From Enterococcus hermanniensis (lineage in GTDB: Bacteria; Bacillota; Bacilli; Lactobacillales; Enterococcaceae): a stretch of 64,000 nucleotides of DNA. A program made the translations under genes and the position numbers. Positions 52,797 to 62,158 of the stretch are shown here, piece by piece. Every line of letters begins with the position of its first letter. Position 1 is the stretch's first letter. The stretch lies in assembly GCF_001885945.1 (NCBI RefSeq), contig NZ_JXKQ01000001.1, forward strand, positions 248,001-312,000, given 5' to 3'. Under the pieces are notes generated by a model. The model was not told where the DNA came from. It ran no database searches and was given only the letters and a program-made list of their open reading frames with translations.

Positions 52797-53425
52797 TCGA
52801 TAAATCCATACTCAATGATTGTTAATTTACGTTTTAGGCGGTCGATCACTGGAGCAAGTTCTTCAATCGTCTGCCATTCAGGATGTACTGTTAGCTCTTG
52901 TTGGATCTTGATCGTTTCCGCATTTAACACCGCATAAATGACTTCTAATACGTCCTTTTTTTCTACCCCTTTACGCAAAGGCAACTTATCTACGACCTCT
53001 TCCGTTAAAGTAAGATTTTTACTAAAATCAGCTTGGATTTTTTGATTCATCTTTTCTCGTAAAGGTTCCGGCAAGATCGAAATCTCCGCATAAGCTTTCA
53101 TCAAAAAATTAAAAGCTACAGGGTATTTCAATTGCAACGTGATCTTATATCTAGTCGCTGCGATCACCATCTCGATCAAGTCATTCGCTCCTGTCCACAC
53201 AGAATAGTCGATTTTTTGATAGAAAAAATCAGCTGCGTATTCATAAGTGGCTTCATAAAGCCCACTCTTATTTTTAAAATAGTGGAATACCAGTCCTTTG
53301 GATACGCCGGCTTGTATAGCAATCTCATCTGTTTTTGTTTCACGATATCCCGAAGTTCCAAATAATTCTGCACTAGCTAATAGAATATTTTTTTCTTTCT
53401 TAGGATCTTTTACTATTTCTTTCAT
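52793..53425 (-). CDS. TetR-family regulator, last gene of the ABC-exporter operon
   Basis: About 210 residues. Helix-turn-helix at about 18-50 (TKTDEIAIQAGVSKGLVFHYFKNKSGLYEATYEY), then a helical ligand domain. ATG 53425 follows GGAGTG and lies 4 bp past the permease stop, so it is translated with the exporter. Two adjacent palindromes at the operon promoter (55991-56019) are likely binding sites, giving negative autoregulation. This gene order (ATPase, permease, TetR) recalls ionophore and drug exporters such as NarAB of enterococci. Confidence 0.8.
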   Translation of the reverse strand: MKEIVKDPKKEKNILLASAELFGTSGYRETKTDEIAIQAGVSKGLVFHYFKNKSGLYEATYEYAADFFYQKIDYSVWTGANDLIEMVIAATRYKITLQLKYPVAFNFLMKAYAEISILPEPLREKMNQKIQADFSKNLTLTEEVVDKLPLRKGVEKKDVLEVIYAVLNAETIKIQQELTVHPEWQTIEELAPVIDRLKRKLTIIEYGFIE

Positions 53426-53429
53426 TCCA

Positions 53430-55037
53430 TCACTCCATGTCTCGCTTATTGTAGCCCACAAATCCTAAAATCGTCAAAATAATAAAAGCAAGTCCTAATA
53501 GGATGGTCACTTGCTGATTAATAGCTTCACTAGGGACCTTTCCTACCCAACCAAAAGGTGAAATAGCCGCATATTTATCTGGAAGATTCATCAGCGGACC
53601 AAACATTTTCACCAAGACTCCTACAGCTAAATAGCCCCATAACAATTTACTGGCTTTTGGCACGATCCCAACAAGCGCAGTTGCACAGCCCATAAAAAAC
53701 AAGATCGCTGGTAAAAAGCCCATAGATGTTTGCCAAAAATAATTTGACGATAAGGGGGCCTGCAAAGTACTATTCCCAATAAAAAAAGTACTGACTAACG
53801 CTGAAGTAAAAACAAGTAGGCTAAGGCCTACCCCCACTAAGAAATAACTCAAGACTAGATTCGTCTTTGTTACTTTTTTAGCATGGATCATTTCTAAATA
53901 CCCTTTATGTTCATCTGATTCCAAACGGAAAACCACTAAAATACCGCTGACAACTGCTAAAACAACAAAAAACAAACCTAGCATATTTAAATAGTTCAAC
54001 AGTAATGCACGATTCGCTGCATGAACCTGAGAAACACCCAATAATTTTTTATAGGTCGGATTCGTTCCGATAATATCTCCGATCGTCTGAAAAATCGATC
54101 CGTAAGCAGCTCCTAAAACAAGACTGCCAAAAACCCAACCAATCATGCTGTTTCGTTCAAGCCGTAAAACCAGTCCAATCGGTGATGAGAGTAAACTACC
54201 GGCTGTGGCTTTTCCTTCTTTGCTCGAAAAAACACCACTACCTATATCACGGTTACTTGCAACCCTGGTCGCTACAAGTAAACAACCGACACCTAAACCG
54301 AGCATCAAAACGACGGGAAGCCAATTGTTTTGCGAATAAATTTCGGTTTTCTCGACCCAGCCAACTGGTGAAACCCAGGTCCATTTTGGATCGCTGACAT
54401 CTGTCAGCATCCGGCAGATATACAAAACAGCATACAGACCATAACTAGTAAAATAAGCACTGCGAGTATCGTTCATTAGTTGCCCCATGAGTAAACTAAG
54501 AAAACCAAACAAAATACCCATACTAGCAATACTGATGCCCATCAAAAAATTACCTTCATCGTTGGCACCGTTTAGCTGTGCTATGAATAAACTGCCAATA
54601 TACATTCCCGCCATCACAACATTGATCAAAATGATTTCGATCGTCGTCGCATAAAGGAGTGCTAATCTCCCAACCGAACGCGCACGGACCATTTCTAATA
54701 GACCGCTGTCTTCTGCTGCTCTAGTATTAGTGATGGCCAATGAAATATTCATAAAAACCATAAACATCCCTATAAAAACCAACATTTCTGAAGCAAAAAC
54801 ATTAGCCGTAGTATACGGTTTGGTTGCTGTAAACTCACCAAAAAGTGAAACCATCGCAGGCAATTTCAATGTTTGAACAATGGCAGTGATGTCTGATTGT
54901 GTCCCGAATAAAACATTAAACTTTATTGCTGCTGAAGCAAATAATCCAACTAAGACAACGATCCAGATCAAATGTTTGATCCGATTTTGTTTAAGATTTG
55001 CTTGAAGAAGATAATTCGTTTTTGCTCCACTATGCAT
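53430..55037 (-). CDS. ABC-2-type exporter permease, polyketide-exporter-like
   Basis: About 535 residues with roughly twelve helices arranged as two similar halves, each preceded by a hydrophilic stretch. WVSPVGWVEK and later AISPFGWVGK repeat in the two halves, which suggests internal duplication. Large two-half permeases of this type are annotated as exporters of polyketide antibiotics (TnrB3-like). ATG 55037 follows GGGGAG and overlaps the ATPase stop by 8 bp. With the upstream ATPase it makes a complete exporter; the substrate is unknown. Confidence 0.75.
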   Translation of the reverse strand: MHSGAKTNYLLQANLKQNRIKHLIWIVVLVGLFASAAIKFNVLFGTQSDITAIVQTLKLPAMVSLFGEFTATKPYTTANVFASEMLVFIGMFMVFMNISLAITNTRAAEDSGLLEMVRARSVGRLALLYATTIEIILINVVMAGMYIGSLFIAQLNGANDEGNFLMGISIASMGILFGFLSLLMGQLMNDTRSAYFTSYGLYAVLYICRMLTDVSDPKWTWVSPVGWVEKTEIYSQNNWLPVVLMLGLGVGCLLVATRVASNRDIGSGVFSSKEGKATAGSLLSSPIGLVLRLERNSMIGWVFGSLVLGAAYGSIFQTIGDIIGTNPTYKKLLGVSQVHAANRALLLNYLNMLGLFFVVLAVVSGILVVFRLESDEHKGYLEMIHAKKVTKTNLVLSYFLVGVGLSLLVFTSALVSTFFIGNSTLQAPLSSNYFWQTSMGFLPAILFFMGCATALVGIVPKASKLLWGYLAVGVLVKMFGPLMNLPDKYAAISPFGWVGKVPSEAINQQVTILLGLAFIILTILGFVGYNKRDME

Positions 55038-55953
55038 GAGAATCAACTCCCCGCTTTTCATAATAATGCATAAACAGATCTTCTAGCGTTGGTGGTGCAG
55101 AGATCAAATCAATCAGTTTTCTTTCCGCTAAAAAGCGCATCAAGGTGTCCATTTGATCACGATCAACAGAAAATTCTGCGTTTTGTAGTTGTGAATCGCT
55201 AAACTTCAGCTCATAAATTCCCGGTAGCTTCTCTAGTCCCGTCAAAGAATCTTCAGTCCTGACTGTCATTTTTATGCGCGTTAAATGCCGCATAGAAAGT
55301 AAGTCGCCTGTCTCAATGATCGCGCCATCACGAATGATCGCAATCCGATCACACATTTTTTCTACTTCAGATAAAATGTGGCTAGAAAGCAAAATACTCT
55401 TCCCCGCAGCTTTGAGTCTCATGACTTCTTGCTGAAATGTCCTTTCGTTTAAGGGATCCAATCCTGAAGTGGGTTCATCAAAAATATATAAATCGGCTTC
55501 TTGTGACAAAGCTGCGATCAGGGCAACTTTTTGACGATTTCCTTTGGAATAAGTCCGAGCCTTTTTCTTAGGATCTAATTGAAAATTTTGGATCAAGGTT
55601 TCCGTTTTTTCCGTCCGTTGCTGGCCATTTAAACGTAACAATAAATCAATAATTTCTCCTCCGGTCAAGTTGGGCCACAGATAAACATCCCCTGGAACAT
55701 AAGAAAGTCGTTGATGGATCGCCGTATCTTCTTGCCAAACATCTTGACCAAAAATCTGGGCTGTTCCACTTGTCTTTTTCAACATTCCCAACAGAATTCG
55801 AATGGTTGTTGATTTTCCTGCGCCATTTGGGCCAATAAATCCCAGTACTTCCCCCTGATTGACCGTAAAGGTGATATCTTTCAAGGCTTCAAAATGCCCA
55901 AATTTTTTAGTGACTTGCTGTAATGAAACAATCGGTTGATCCATCTCACTCAC
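55030..55953 (-). CDS. ABC exporter ATPase (drug-resistance type)
   Basis: 307 residues. Walker A GPNGAGKST, signature YSKGNRQKVALIAALS (a degenerate LSGGQ), Walker B LYIFDEPTSGLDP, and the C-terminal DrrA-like domain of about 90 residues. It starts after AGGAGTGAGTGAG and is the first gene of the three-gene operon. The degenerate signature YSKGN is usual in this subfamily. Function is inferred from the linked permease. Confidence 0.83.
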   Translation of the reverse strand: MSEMDQPIVSLQQVTKKFGHFEALKDITFTVNQGEVLGFIGPNGAGKSTTIRILLGMLKKTSGTAQIFGQDVWQEDTAIHQRLSYVPGDVYLWPNLTGGEIIDLLLRLNGQQRTEKTETLIQNFQLDPKKKARTYSKGNRQKVALIAALSQEADLYIFDEPTSGLDPLNERTFQQEVMRLKAAGKSILLSSHILSEVEKMCDRIAIIRDGAIIETGDLLSMRHLTRIKMTVRTEDSLTGLEKLPGIYELKFSDSQLQNAEFSVDRDQMDTLMRFLAERKLIDLISAPPTLEDLFMHYYEKRGVDSHA

Positions 55954-55976
55954 TCCTTGATTTCTTCTTTACTGTG

Positions 55977-56020
55977 AGAATACGCTTTTTTGACTTACCA
56001 GTCAATGACTAAGCAGTCAA
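55977..56020 (-). promoter_or_regulatory. Promoter with two tandem palindromic operators
   Basis: On the minus strand TTGACT (56005-56000) and TATTCT (55982-55977), spacer 17 bp. The palindromes TGACTTACCAGTCA (55991-56004) and TGACTAAGCAGTCA (56006-56019) share TGACT/AGTCA half-sites and repeat with a 15-bp period across the -35 box. Confidence 0.8.
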
Positions 56021-56140
56021 TCAAACGTTTTCCAATCTCTGCGCTTAAATGTAGGAATCTAGGTTCACTATTAGCCACATATTTCTCGAAGTTTTTCGGA
56101 AACTGACGTATGATAAAGGAAACCATTGAAGGAGCTTTTT

Positions 56141-56791
56141 ATGACGATTAGTAAAAAAATACCGCCACTACTCTTACTATTAGCCGTGGTCGGTGATTTT
56201 TCTCTTCCTTATCTATTAGGGCCAGCTTATCCCGGCTTTAATCAAATGACGATGTTGATCAGTCAACTCGGTGAAGCCAATAGTCCTGTGTACTCTGCTT
56301 TTAATCATGGATCAGTCATTACTGGAACCTTATTTATCTTAGGCAGCCTCGGCGTCTATCCTTTTTTTGTCACGGAATCAAAACGGATGGCACAAATCTT
56401 GACCAGTGCCATTGCGCTGTATGGCTTTGGTGATTGTCTTTTGACCGGGATCGTCCACATCAGTGAATCTGCTAGTTTTTTTAGTCCCGCTTATTTTTTA
56501 CATGCTGCTTTTTCAGGCATTGCGATGGTAGCAATGATGTTCGTCCCCTTGCTACTGGCCTATGAAGCTTCTTTGAAAGGAAAAAAAGGGCTTGCTGGCT
56601 TTTATCTGGTTTGTTTAGTGATCGCGATCATCACGTTGATCTTATTTGCTGCTTACTATTTACCTGTGATTGGAAAGTTGCTGACAACAACACGTGGTTT
56701 TTGGCAACGCACTTCCCTCCTATTCCTTTATTTACCTGCAGCGACGCTTGCTCTTAGACAATTGAAGTATCCATCAAGCCAAGTCTATTGA
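56141..56791 (+). CDS. DUF998-family membrane protein
   Basis: About 216 residues with six helices. The N-terminal PYLLGPAYPGFNQMTMLISQLGEANSP is the DUF998 signature. The family occurs widely with no defined role. ATG 56141 follows GAAGGAGC; a longer frame starts 5 codons before. It is divergent from the ABC-exporter operon with the tandem operators between them, so it could share control. A terminator follows. Confidence 0.78.
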   Translation: MTISKKIPPLLLLLAVVGDFSLPYLLGPAYPGFNQMTMLISQLGEANSPVYSAFNHGSVITGTLFILGSLGVYPFFVTESKRMAQILTSAIALYGFGDCLLTGIVHISESASFFSPAYFLHAAFSGIAMVAMMFVPLLLAYEASLKGKKGLAGFYLVCLVIAIITLILFAAYYLPVIGKLLTTTRGFWQRTSLLFLYLPAATLALRQLKYPSSQVY

Positions 56792-56814
56792 GCTTGCTCC
56801 ATAAGACTTAATAA

Positions 56815-56848
56815 AAAATACCCGATCAATTACTTGATCGGGTATTTT
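56815..56848. terminator. Bidirectional terminator
   Basis: Perfect 15-bp hairpin AAAATACCCGATCAA / TTGATCGGGTATTTT, loop TTAC. Confidence 0.88.
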
Positions 56849-56858
56849 AGGCTTCAAT

Positions 56859-57704
56859 TTATTTTAATAGTTCTTTTAACGCTGCGACACGGCTGGCTAA
56901 AGGTCGGCCTAAAGCTTCAGCAAAATTATCAGAATAAACATCCAATTGGTCATTCTTGATATCGTGTTGGAAAGAAAGGAACATTTCTGCAACGGGCTGT
57001 GGTAGACCACCTGCTACTAAATTATCAACAAAGCCTTGGTCGTCAGAAGCGATGACTTCAATATCTTTTCCGGTTGCTACTTTTAATGCTTCAGCTAATT
57101 CTGCATAAGTGATCGGCTCACCTGATAATTCTAAAATGGCAGGGTATGTTGTTCCGGCTACCGCTTTTGCAGCCACTTCTGCATATTCTCTTCTTAATGC
57201 CCAACCAACTTTACCAGCTTCAGCAGCATAAACGAATTTACTACTAGTTAAGGCTTGACCAATAATTGGCATTTCATTTTCTAGGTACCAATTATTTCGT
57301 AAGAATGTGTGAGCGATCCCTGATTCTTCGATTACTTTTTCAGTAAAAATATGATCCGCTGCTAGTTCGCTTGTTGAGTGATCGGCATCTGCAAAACTTG
57401 TATAAGCAATGTATGAAACCCCTACTTCTTTAGCTGCCTTTACTACATTTTCATGTTCTGCTTGGCGATTTCCTGGTGCCCCTGAGACGAATAGTAAACG
57501 GTCAATCCCCTGTAAAACTGACTTCATCGAATCGATAGTAGAATAATCACCAATTCTTACATTGAAGCCTGCTTCCTTCAAAGCGGCACCTTTTTCTTCG
57601 CTACGAACTAACGCATAAATTTTATTTTGCGGAACTAATTCCTTCAAAAAATTCAATGCAAGTCCACCGAAACCACCATTTGCTCCTGTTACTAAATAAG
57701 TCAT
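56859..57704 (-). CDS. NmrA-type NAD(P)-dependent reductase (QorB/YtfG-like)
   Basis: 281 residues. The N-terminal TGANGGFGG Rossmann motif, the LLFVSGAPG strand and the TFLRNNWYLEN region are typical of the QorB (quinone oxidoreductase 2) group of the atypical SDR/NmrA family. The active-site Tyr-Lys pair of classic SDRs is absent, as usual for this group. It starts after AAAGGAG. It is divergent from an Rrf2-type regulator gene, an arrangement typical of quinone or electrophile stress control. Confidence 0.8.
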   Translation of the reverse strand: MTYLVTGANGGFGGLALNFLKELVPQNKIYALVRSEEKGAALKEAGFNVRIGDYSTIDSMKSVLQGIDRLLFVSGAPGNRQAEHENVVKAAKEVGVSYIAYTSFADADHSTSELAADHIFTEKVIEESGIAHTFLRNNWYLENEMPIIGQALTSSKFVYAAEAGKVGWALRREYAEVAAKAVAGTTYPAILELSGEPITYAELAEALKVATGKDIEVIASDDQGFVDNLVAGGLPQPVAEMFLSFQHDIKNDQLDVYSDNFAEALGRPLASRVAALKELLK

Positions 57705-57744
57705 ATCATTAACACTCCTTTATTTTAATTGTTATCTTTCTTGC

Positions 57745-57773
57745 TGTACATTTATAAGTTACACCTTTATAAT
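57745..57773 (+). promoter_or_regulatory. Promoter of the Rrf2-family gene
   Basis: TGTACA (57745-57750) and a perfect TATAAT (57768-57773) with a 17-bp spacer, 52 bp before the gene. The symmetric stretch TTATAAGTTACACCTTTATAA overlaps it and could be an operator. Confidence 0.55.
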
Positions 57774-57824
57774 AAACAGTATGGTAGTATTAGTCAAGTA
57801 AAAAAAATGAAAGGAGCTTTTAAA

Positions 57825-58289
57825 ATGAAATATTCAATCCAATTCAGTGATGCCATCCACATTCTTACTTACATAGAAATTTTTAAAGATACGAATTACT
57901 TATCTAGTGAAATGATTGCCAGTAGCGTCGAAACGAATGCTGCGAATGTTAGAAAAATCATGAGCAATTTAAAGAAATCCCATTTGATCCTTACGCAAAC
58001 AGGAAAAGCCAAACCAACCCTGGCAAAATCACCAACAGAAATCACCTTGTTGGATGTCTATCAAAGTATTGAAGGAAATACCAATCTGATTCAAGTCGAT
58101 CCAAAGACGAACCCAGATTGTATTGTGGGCGCGAATATCCAAGATGTCTTAACTTCGACCTATACACGCTTGCAAGCATCCGTTGAAGCTGAAATGTCCC
58201 AAATCAGCCTGCAACAAATCATCGAGCAAATCGCTGAATCAGAAAAAAGACCTGAGAATGCTGTATTTGTGAAACCGTATCTCTCATAA
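57825..58289 (+). CDS. Rrf2-family transcriptional regulator (YwnA-like)
   Basis: About 154 residues. The start MKYSIQFSDAIHILTYIEI and the helix-turn-helix SSEMIASSVETNAANVRKIMSNLKKSHLI match Rrf2 proteins. There is no three-Cys cluster for an iron-sulfur cluster; one Cys occurs in NPDCIVGANIQ, where YwnA-type redox regulators often have a reactive Cys. ATG 57825 follows AAAGGAG. It is divergent from the QorB-like reductase and probably represses it until quinone or electrophile stress modifies the Cys. This is inference. Confidence 0.8.
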   Translation: MKYSIQFSDAIHILTYIEIFKDTNYLSSEMIASSVETNAANVRKIMSNLKKSHLILTQTGKAKPTLAKSPTEITLLDVYQSIEGNTNLIQVDPKTNPDCIVGANIQDVLTSTYTRLQASVEAEMSQISLQQIIEQIAESEKRPENAVFVKPYLS

Positions 58290-58312
58290 ACTACTTTTCC
58301 ACTTTTTACGCT

Positions 58313-58346
58313 AAAAGACCGCCCTATTTCTTAGGACGGTCTTTTT
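58313..58346. terminator. Bidirectional terminator
   Basis: Arms AAAAGACCGCCCTA / TAGGACGGTCTTTT (one mismatch) with a T run; overlaps the end of the activator gene region by one base. Confidence 0.82.
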
Positions 58347-59110
58347 TAATACAATTTTTTGATCCCGATTTGAGCCGCTCCGATAGCACCCGCAAACTGC
58401 GAAAGCTCATCGGTTAGAACAGGCGCCGCTACATATTGTGCTAGGACGCTCGTAAAAGCAGTACTTTTTGATAGACCGCCGGTGAATAAGATTCTTTCCC
58501 CTCGTTTAGGTCGTAATTTTGAATATTGACTGCTGATCCGTTGAGCGATCGAATGGAGAACACCTAATGCGATATCTGCTCGTTCTTCGCCTTTTGAGAT
58601 CAAACTGATAACTTCTGACTCAGCGAAAACAGTGCACATACTATTGATCGTGATCGGTGTAGCGACTTGGACAAATCGATCGATGTCAGTGATTTCTTCG
58701 CCTAATGTCCGCATCATCACTTCTACAAAGCGACCTGTTCCAGCTGCACAGCGATCATTCATGCTAAATTCAGTCACATTGCCTTTACCATTTAATTGAA
58801 TTGCTTTACAATCTTGTCCCCCAATATCAATGACTTGCGTCACTCCAGGTAAAAGGTATTCCGCCCCTTTTCCATGACAAGTGATCTCAGTCATTACTAG
58901 GTCAGCTGGGATCAATTTACGACCGTAACCGGTAGTCACTAATTTCACTTTAGTCAAGCCAGATTGTTCTTTAAAATATTCCACGACTTCGGTCATCGCC
59001 TTTCGAGGATTACCAGCGGTGGGAATCAAATAACGATCGACAAGTTGATCCTTTGCAAAAAGCACTCCTTTGGTCGTGGTCGAGCCCGAATCTAAACCGA
59101 TTGTGTACAT
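58346..59110 (-). CDS. ATP-dependent activator of 2-hydroxyacyl-CoA-dehydratase type (BadF/HgdC family)
   Basis: 254 residues of the ASKHA fold. GLDSGSTTTKG and VIDIGGQDCKAI are phosphate loops, and the 4Fe-4S dimer-bridging cysteines are in MNDRCAAGTGRF and NSMCTVFAESEV. Such proteins use ATP to pump a low-potential electron to a partner enzyme. It overlaps the upstream DCCP-type gene by 19 bp, so the pair is one unit (YjiL/YjiM-like in E. coli). The final acceptor is unknown. Confidence 0.83.
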   Translation of the reverse strand: MYTIGLDSGSTTTKGVLFAKDQLVDRYLIPTAGNPRKAMTEVVEYFKEQSGLTKVKLVTTGYGRKLIPADLVMTEITCHGKGAEYLLPGVTQVIDIGGQDCKAIQLNGKGNVTEFSMNDRCAAGTGRFVEVMMRTLGEEITDIDRFVQVATPITINSMCTVFAESEVISLISKGEERADIALGVLHSIAQRISSQYSKLRPKRGERILFTGGLSKSTAFTSVLAQYVAAPVLTDELSQFAGAIGAAQIGIKKLY

Positions 59111-60276
59111 AAGATCTCTTCTTCCAACATTTCGATAAAGGCCGTCACCCGAGTATTGATCTGCTCGATATCAGCAGTTGAGTAGTCTGTTTCTAAATAC
59201 ATATATGGAATGTGCTTTTCTTCATTCAAGAAGCGTTTGATTTTCAGAGATTCGACCGAAAAAGGGATACAATTTTGCAAGACCATGTCAATCACACCAT
59301 CGACGTGATAGTCATCGATCATTTGACTCAAGAGCTCTTTCCGGGGTTGATTATTCGTCATGCAGGCACAGCCAATATTGATATATTTATCTGTCAGTGC
59401 TTGGTACACATCGGCTTCCTCTTCATCGACCAAGCGCTCCACTGCTTTGGCTACCGTACAATTTTCATAAGCTACTACGATCCCACCGTTTTCTTCGATT
59501 GCTCGAATCACTTTTTCAGTCACCCCACCCATTGGTGAGCCCGTTACTAAGATTCTTGGTTTGGCATCCAAACGTTTACCTGCGGCATACTCTGTTTTGA
59601 CTCTAGTCGTTGTTTCTTCCAATAATTGGATGACTTCTTCTTTATCAAATTTATACTGAGCACCATACATCACTTTGAAAATTTCTTGCCCGCTGATAGC
59701 TGGCGGGTTCAGTTGCCCCAAACGATAGAAGTTCTGTTTGGCTACACGCTCACGATTTTTCAGTTTGATTGCAGACCGAATTTTTTCATCTGTGATTTCG
59801 ACATTCAGAAAGTCTTCCAGTTTTGCTTTAAAACGCACTAGCTCGCTATACCATAATTGTTTGCTCGCCTCACTCGTACGTGTATGGGGCAGCTGCATCA
59901 AATACGTCTCTTTGAACTCTTCCATATATTCATACATTTTCTTTTTACCATCACACGTCGTCTCTCCAACTACTAAATCAGAAAAATAAAAATACGGACA
60001 TTTATCCGTTTTGCCAAAGCCATAACTCGATTTGATCAGTGGGCAAAGATTACGTGGCAGATCTTCCTCAGCATCCGGAATCGTCTCGTCTGAGGTCGAG
60101 CACAAACTGATTTGGATCGCTTCGCCTGCCAATACTAATTCTTCTGGCATAAACGTACAATAAACACCTACGACGGGAATCCCTTTTTCTTTGATCTCTT
60201 TGACTGCTAAAAAACCTTGTCTACGTGCTTCACCAAAATCAGTAAAAATCTCTGGTAAGCTTGTTTTTACATCCAT
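59092..60276 (-). CDS. Double-cubane-cluster-type protein (2-hydroxyglutaryl-CoA dehydratase D-like)
   Basis: About 394 residues. It matches the family of DCCP/YjiM and HgdB-type dehydratase subunits. Cysteines likely to bind clusters are in VYCTFMPEELV, LCSTS, RNLCPLIKSSYG, CPYFYF, the GETTCDGKKKM motif, GCACMTNNQ and LQNCIPF. ATG 60276 follows AAAGGGTG; a GTG 3 codons before overlaps it. No second dehydratase subunit or CoA-transferase gene is adjacent, so it is more probably a DCCP reductase than a fermentation dehydratase. Confidence 0.8.
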   Translation of the reverse strand: MDVKTSLPEIFTDFGEARRQGFLAVKEIKEKGIPVVGVYCTFMPEELVLAGEAIQISLCSTSDETIPDAEEDLPRNLCPLIKSSYGFGKTDKCPYFYFSDLVVGETTCDGKKKMYEYMEEFKETYLMQLPHTRTSEASKQLWYSELVRFKAKLEDFLNVEITDEKIRSAIKLKNRERVAKQNFYRLGQLNPPAISGQEIFKVMYGAQYKFDKEEVIQLLEETTTRVKTEYAAGKRLDAKPRILVTGSPMGGVTEKVIRAIEENGGIVVAYENCTVAKAVERLVDEEEADVYQALTDKYINIGCACMTNNQPRKELLSQMIDDYHVDGVIDMVLQNCIPFSVESLKIKRFLNEEKHIPYMYLETDYSTADIEQINTRVTAFIEMLEEEILCTQSV

Positions 60277-60631
60277 TTGTTTCACCCTTTCTTTTTAGCT
60301 TATCCCTTTAAAAAGAAAATCGTCGAGTCCTTTTTAGCGTGATCTTCTTCCAGAAGGAAAAATAGCCCTTAGAACCTCTAAGTATGCCGATAATTGTCAT
60401 CGTCGAACCATTTTTCCACCTCCAAACACGCGTTGCAAGCCTTTTCATTATCAGCTACAGTATAACGAAAGTCTTTTTTTACTACAACACTTCTAAAAGA
60501 GAATCGTTCTCATCATGTATTTTGATTCACAATGTTTTTGTTTTACTGGATTGCTTCATTTTTATGCTAGCTGAATAACCCGATAGTAAAAAAACTGCCG
60601 CAATTCTGCGACAGTTTTCTTCACGTTTTAC
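60277..60631. other. Intergenic region between the DCCP unit and the TerC gene
   Basis: AT-rich upstream region of the DCCP operon. It ends with a minus-strand intrinsic terminator for the TerC gene: arms AAACTGCCGCA (60592-60602) and TGCGACAGTTT (60607-60617). No other gene is supported; the 64-codon plus-strand frame at 60384 has no ribosome site. Confidence 0.6.
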
Positions 60632-61285
60632 TTATGATTCTTTACGATTAAATAAAAAGTAGATTGCTGCTAATAAAACACATGAGGCAATCGATACGAT
60701 ATGTCCGCTACTTAGACTCCGTAATAGATGGTGGATAAAATCATCTTCCACAAACATTGAACCGGCTGTGTAGGCAATCAATAGCGCGCCGATCCAGATC
60801 AAGAATGGAAAACGATCCATCAATTTTAAAATCATTTGACTACCAAAGACCACGATCGGGATGCTGATAACTAAACCAAAAACCGCTAGTAGAAAATGCC
60901 CATCGGCTACGCCGGCAATTGCTAAGACATTGTCTAAACTCATCACCAAATCTGCGATAATGATCGTGCGAACGGCCGAAAAGAAGGTCGTCTCACTCTT
61001 GACGTTGGTTTCTTCCCCATTTGAACGCAATAGATCATAGGCGATATAAAACAATAAGACACTACCAATGATTTTGACATAGGGGATCGTCAATAATTCT
61101 ACCGCGATCAACATTAAGATGATTCGTAAAACGACTGCCCCAGCAGTCCCGATAATGATTGCTTTGTTTCGCGATACAGCCGGCAATTTCCGAGTCGCTA
61201 ATGCGATGACGACCGCATTATCACCACTTAAAACTAAATTCAACACAATAATCGAAAGAATCTTCGATACCATTGCAATACTCAT
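60632..61285 (-). CDS. TerC/YjbE-family integral membrane protein
   Basis: 217 residues with about seven helices. The repeated motif NLVLSGDNAVVIALA (about 15-29) and ADLVMSLDNVLAIAG (about 110-124) carries the Asp-Asn pairs of TerC proteins. Family members in Bacillus (YceF, YkoY) export Mn2+, helping to metallate secreted enzymes; tellurite phenotype is indirect. It starts after TAGGAGTGGG. No yybP-ykoY riboswitch precedes this gene, unlike the P-type ATPase at 43379. Metal specificity is inferred. Confidence 0.83.
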   Translation of the reverse strand: MSIAMVSKILSIIVLNLVLSGDNAVVIALATRKLPAVSRNKAIIIGTAGAVVLRIILMLIAVELLTIPYVKIIGSVLLFYIAYDLLRSNGEETNVKSETTFFSAVRTIIIADLVMSLDNVLAIAGVADGHFLLAVFGLVISIPIVVFGSQMILKLMDRFPFLIWIGALLIAYTAGSMFVEDDFIHHLLRSLSSGHIVSIASCVLLAAIYFLFNRKES

Positions 61286-61450
61286 ATTCCCACTCCTACT
61301 AAACTAATCTGGTCTATCCTATCACTTTTTCTGAAAAAAGCCATGAAAAAACGCTTAGTTTTCACTATGACCTGTTCTATTGTAGGACATCTAGACTAAA
61401 AAGTATAATAGAAATTAATTGTTTTTAGGCTAAAATTTCTTTTCAATCAT

Positions 61451-62158
61451 TTACTGCCGCTCGCTATTTAACTCACGGACAAATCGTGCAGTAATCTCTT
61501 TTGGTCTAGTAATCGCACCGCCGACTACAACACCGCTTACACCAAGTTCTTGTGCTTGTTTCGCTTGTTCTGGTGTCTGGATCTGTCCTTCTGCGATCAC
61601 GGGGATCCCTAGTTTTACTAAGGCTTCCATCAATTCAAAATCAGGTCCTGTTGTAGCTCGATCAGCACTTTCTTGTGTATAACCGCTCAAGGTCGTTCCC
61701 ACGAAGTCGACCCCAGCTGCATAAGCATTTTTTCCTTCTGCTAGTGTGGCGATGTCTGCCATCAATAGTTGATCAGGATATTGGTTTTTGATTTGTTGGA
61801 TGAATTGATTGATCGTTAACCCATCGTGCCGGCTTCTCAAGGTACAATCTAAGGCGATGACCTCAACGTTGCAAGCGACTAATTCAGCGATTTCTTGCAT
61901 GCTAGCAGTAATAAAGGGAGCTTCCGGTGGGTATTGTTTTTTGATCAAACCGATCAGTGGTAGATCGACTAGGGCTTTGATTTCCTGGATATCACGAACA
62001 GAATTCGCGCGGATCGCTTTGGCACCCCCTTCCTTTGCGGCCAACGCCATCAATGGCATGATCCCGCCAGTTTCTGTATATAAAGGTTCTCCTGGTAATG
62101 CCTGACAAGAAACAATCAGACCATCTTTGATTTGATTCAAAAAATCTATTTTTTCCAT
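61451..62158 (-). CDS. nanE: N-acetylmannosamine-6-phosphate 2-epimerase
   Basis: 235 residues of the TIM-barrel NanE family. [54 protein letters not shown] (catalytic Lys/Glu region) and VGTTLSGYT are characteristic. It converts ManNAc-6-P to GlcNAc-6-P in sialic acid or ManNAc catabolism. It starts after ATGGAGTGG. No other nan genes are in the window, so it may serve a PTS for ManNAc elsewhere. Confidence 0.87.
   Translation of the reverse strand: MEKIDFLNQIKDGLIVSCQALPGEPLYTETGGIMPLMALAAKEGGAKAIRANSVRDIQEIKALVDLPLIGLIKKQYPPEAPFITASMQEIAELVACNVEVIALDCTLRSRHDGLTINQFIQQIKNQYPDQLLMADIATLAEGKNAYAAGVDFVGTTLSGYTQESADRATTGPDFELMEALVKLGIPVIAEGQIQTPEQAKQAQELGVSGVVVGGAITRPKEITARFVRELNSERQ

Noticed and set aside
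60384-60578. Small plus-strand ORF between the DCCP unit and TerC
   Set aside because: No ribosome site or recognisable family, and the composition resembles AT-rich spacer.
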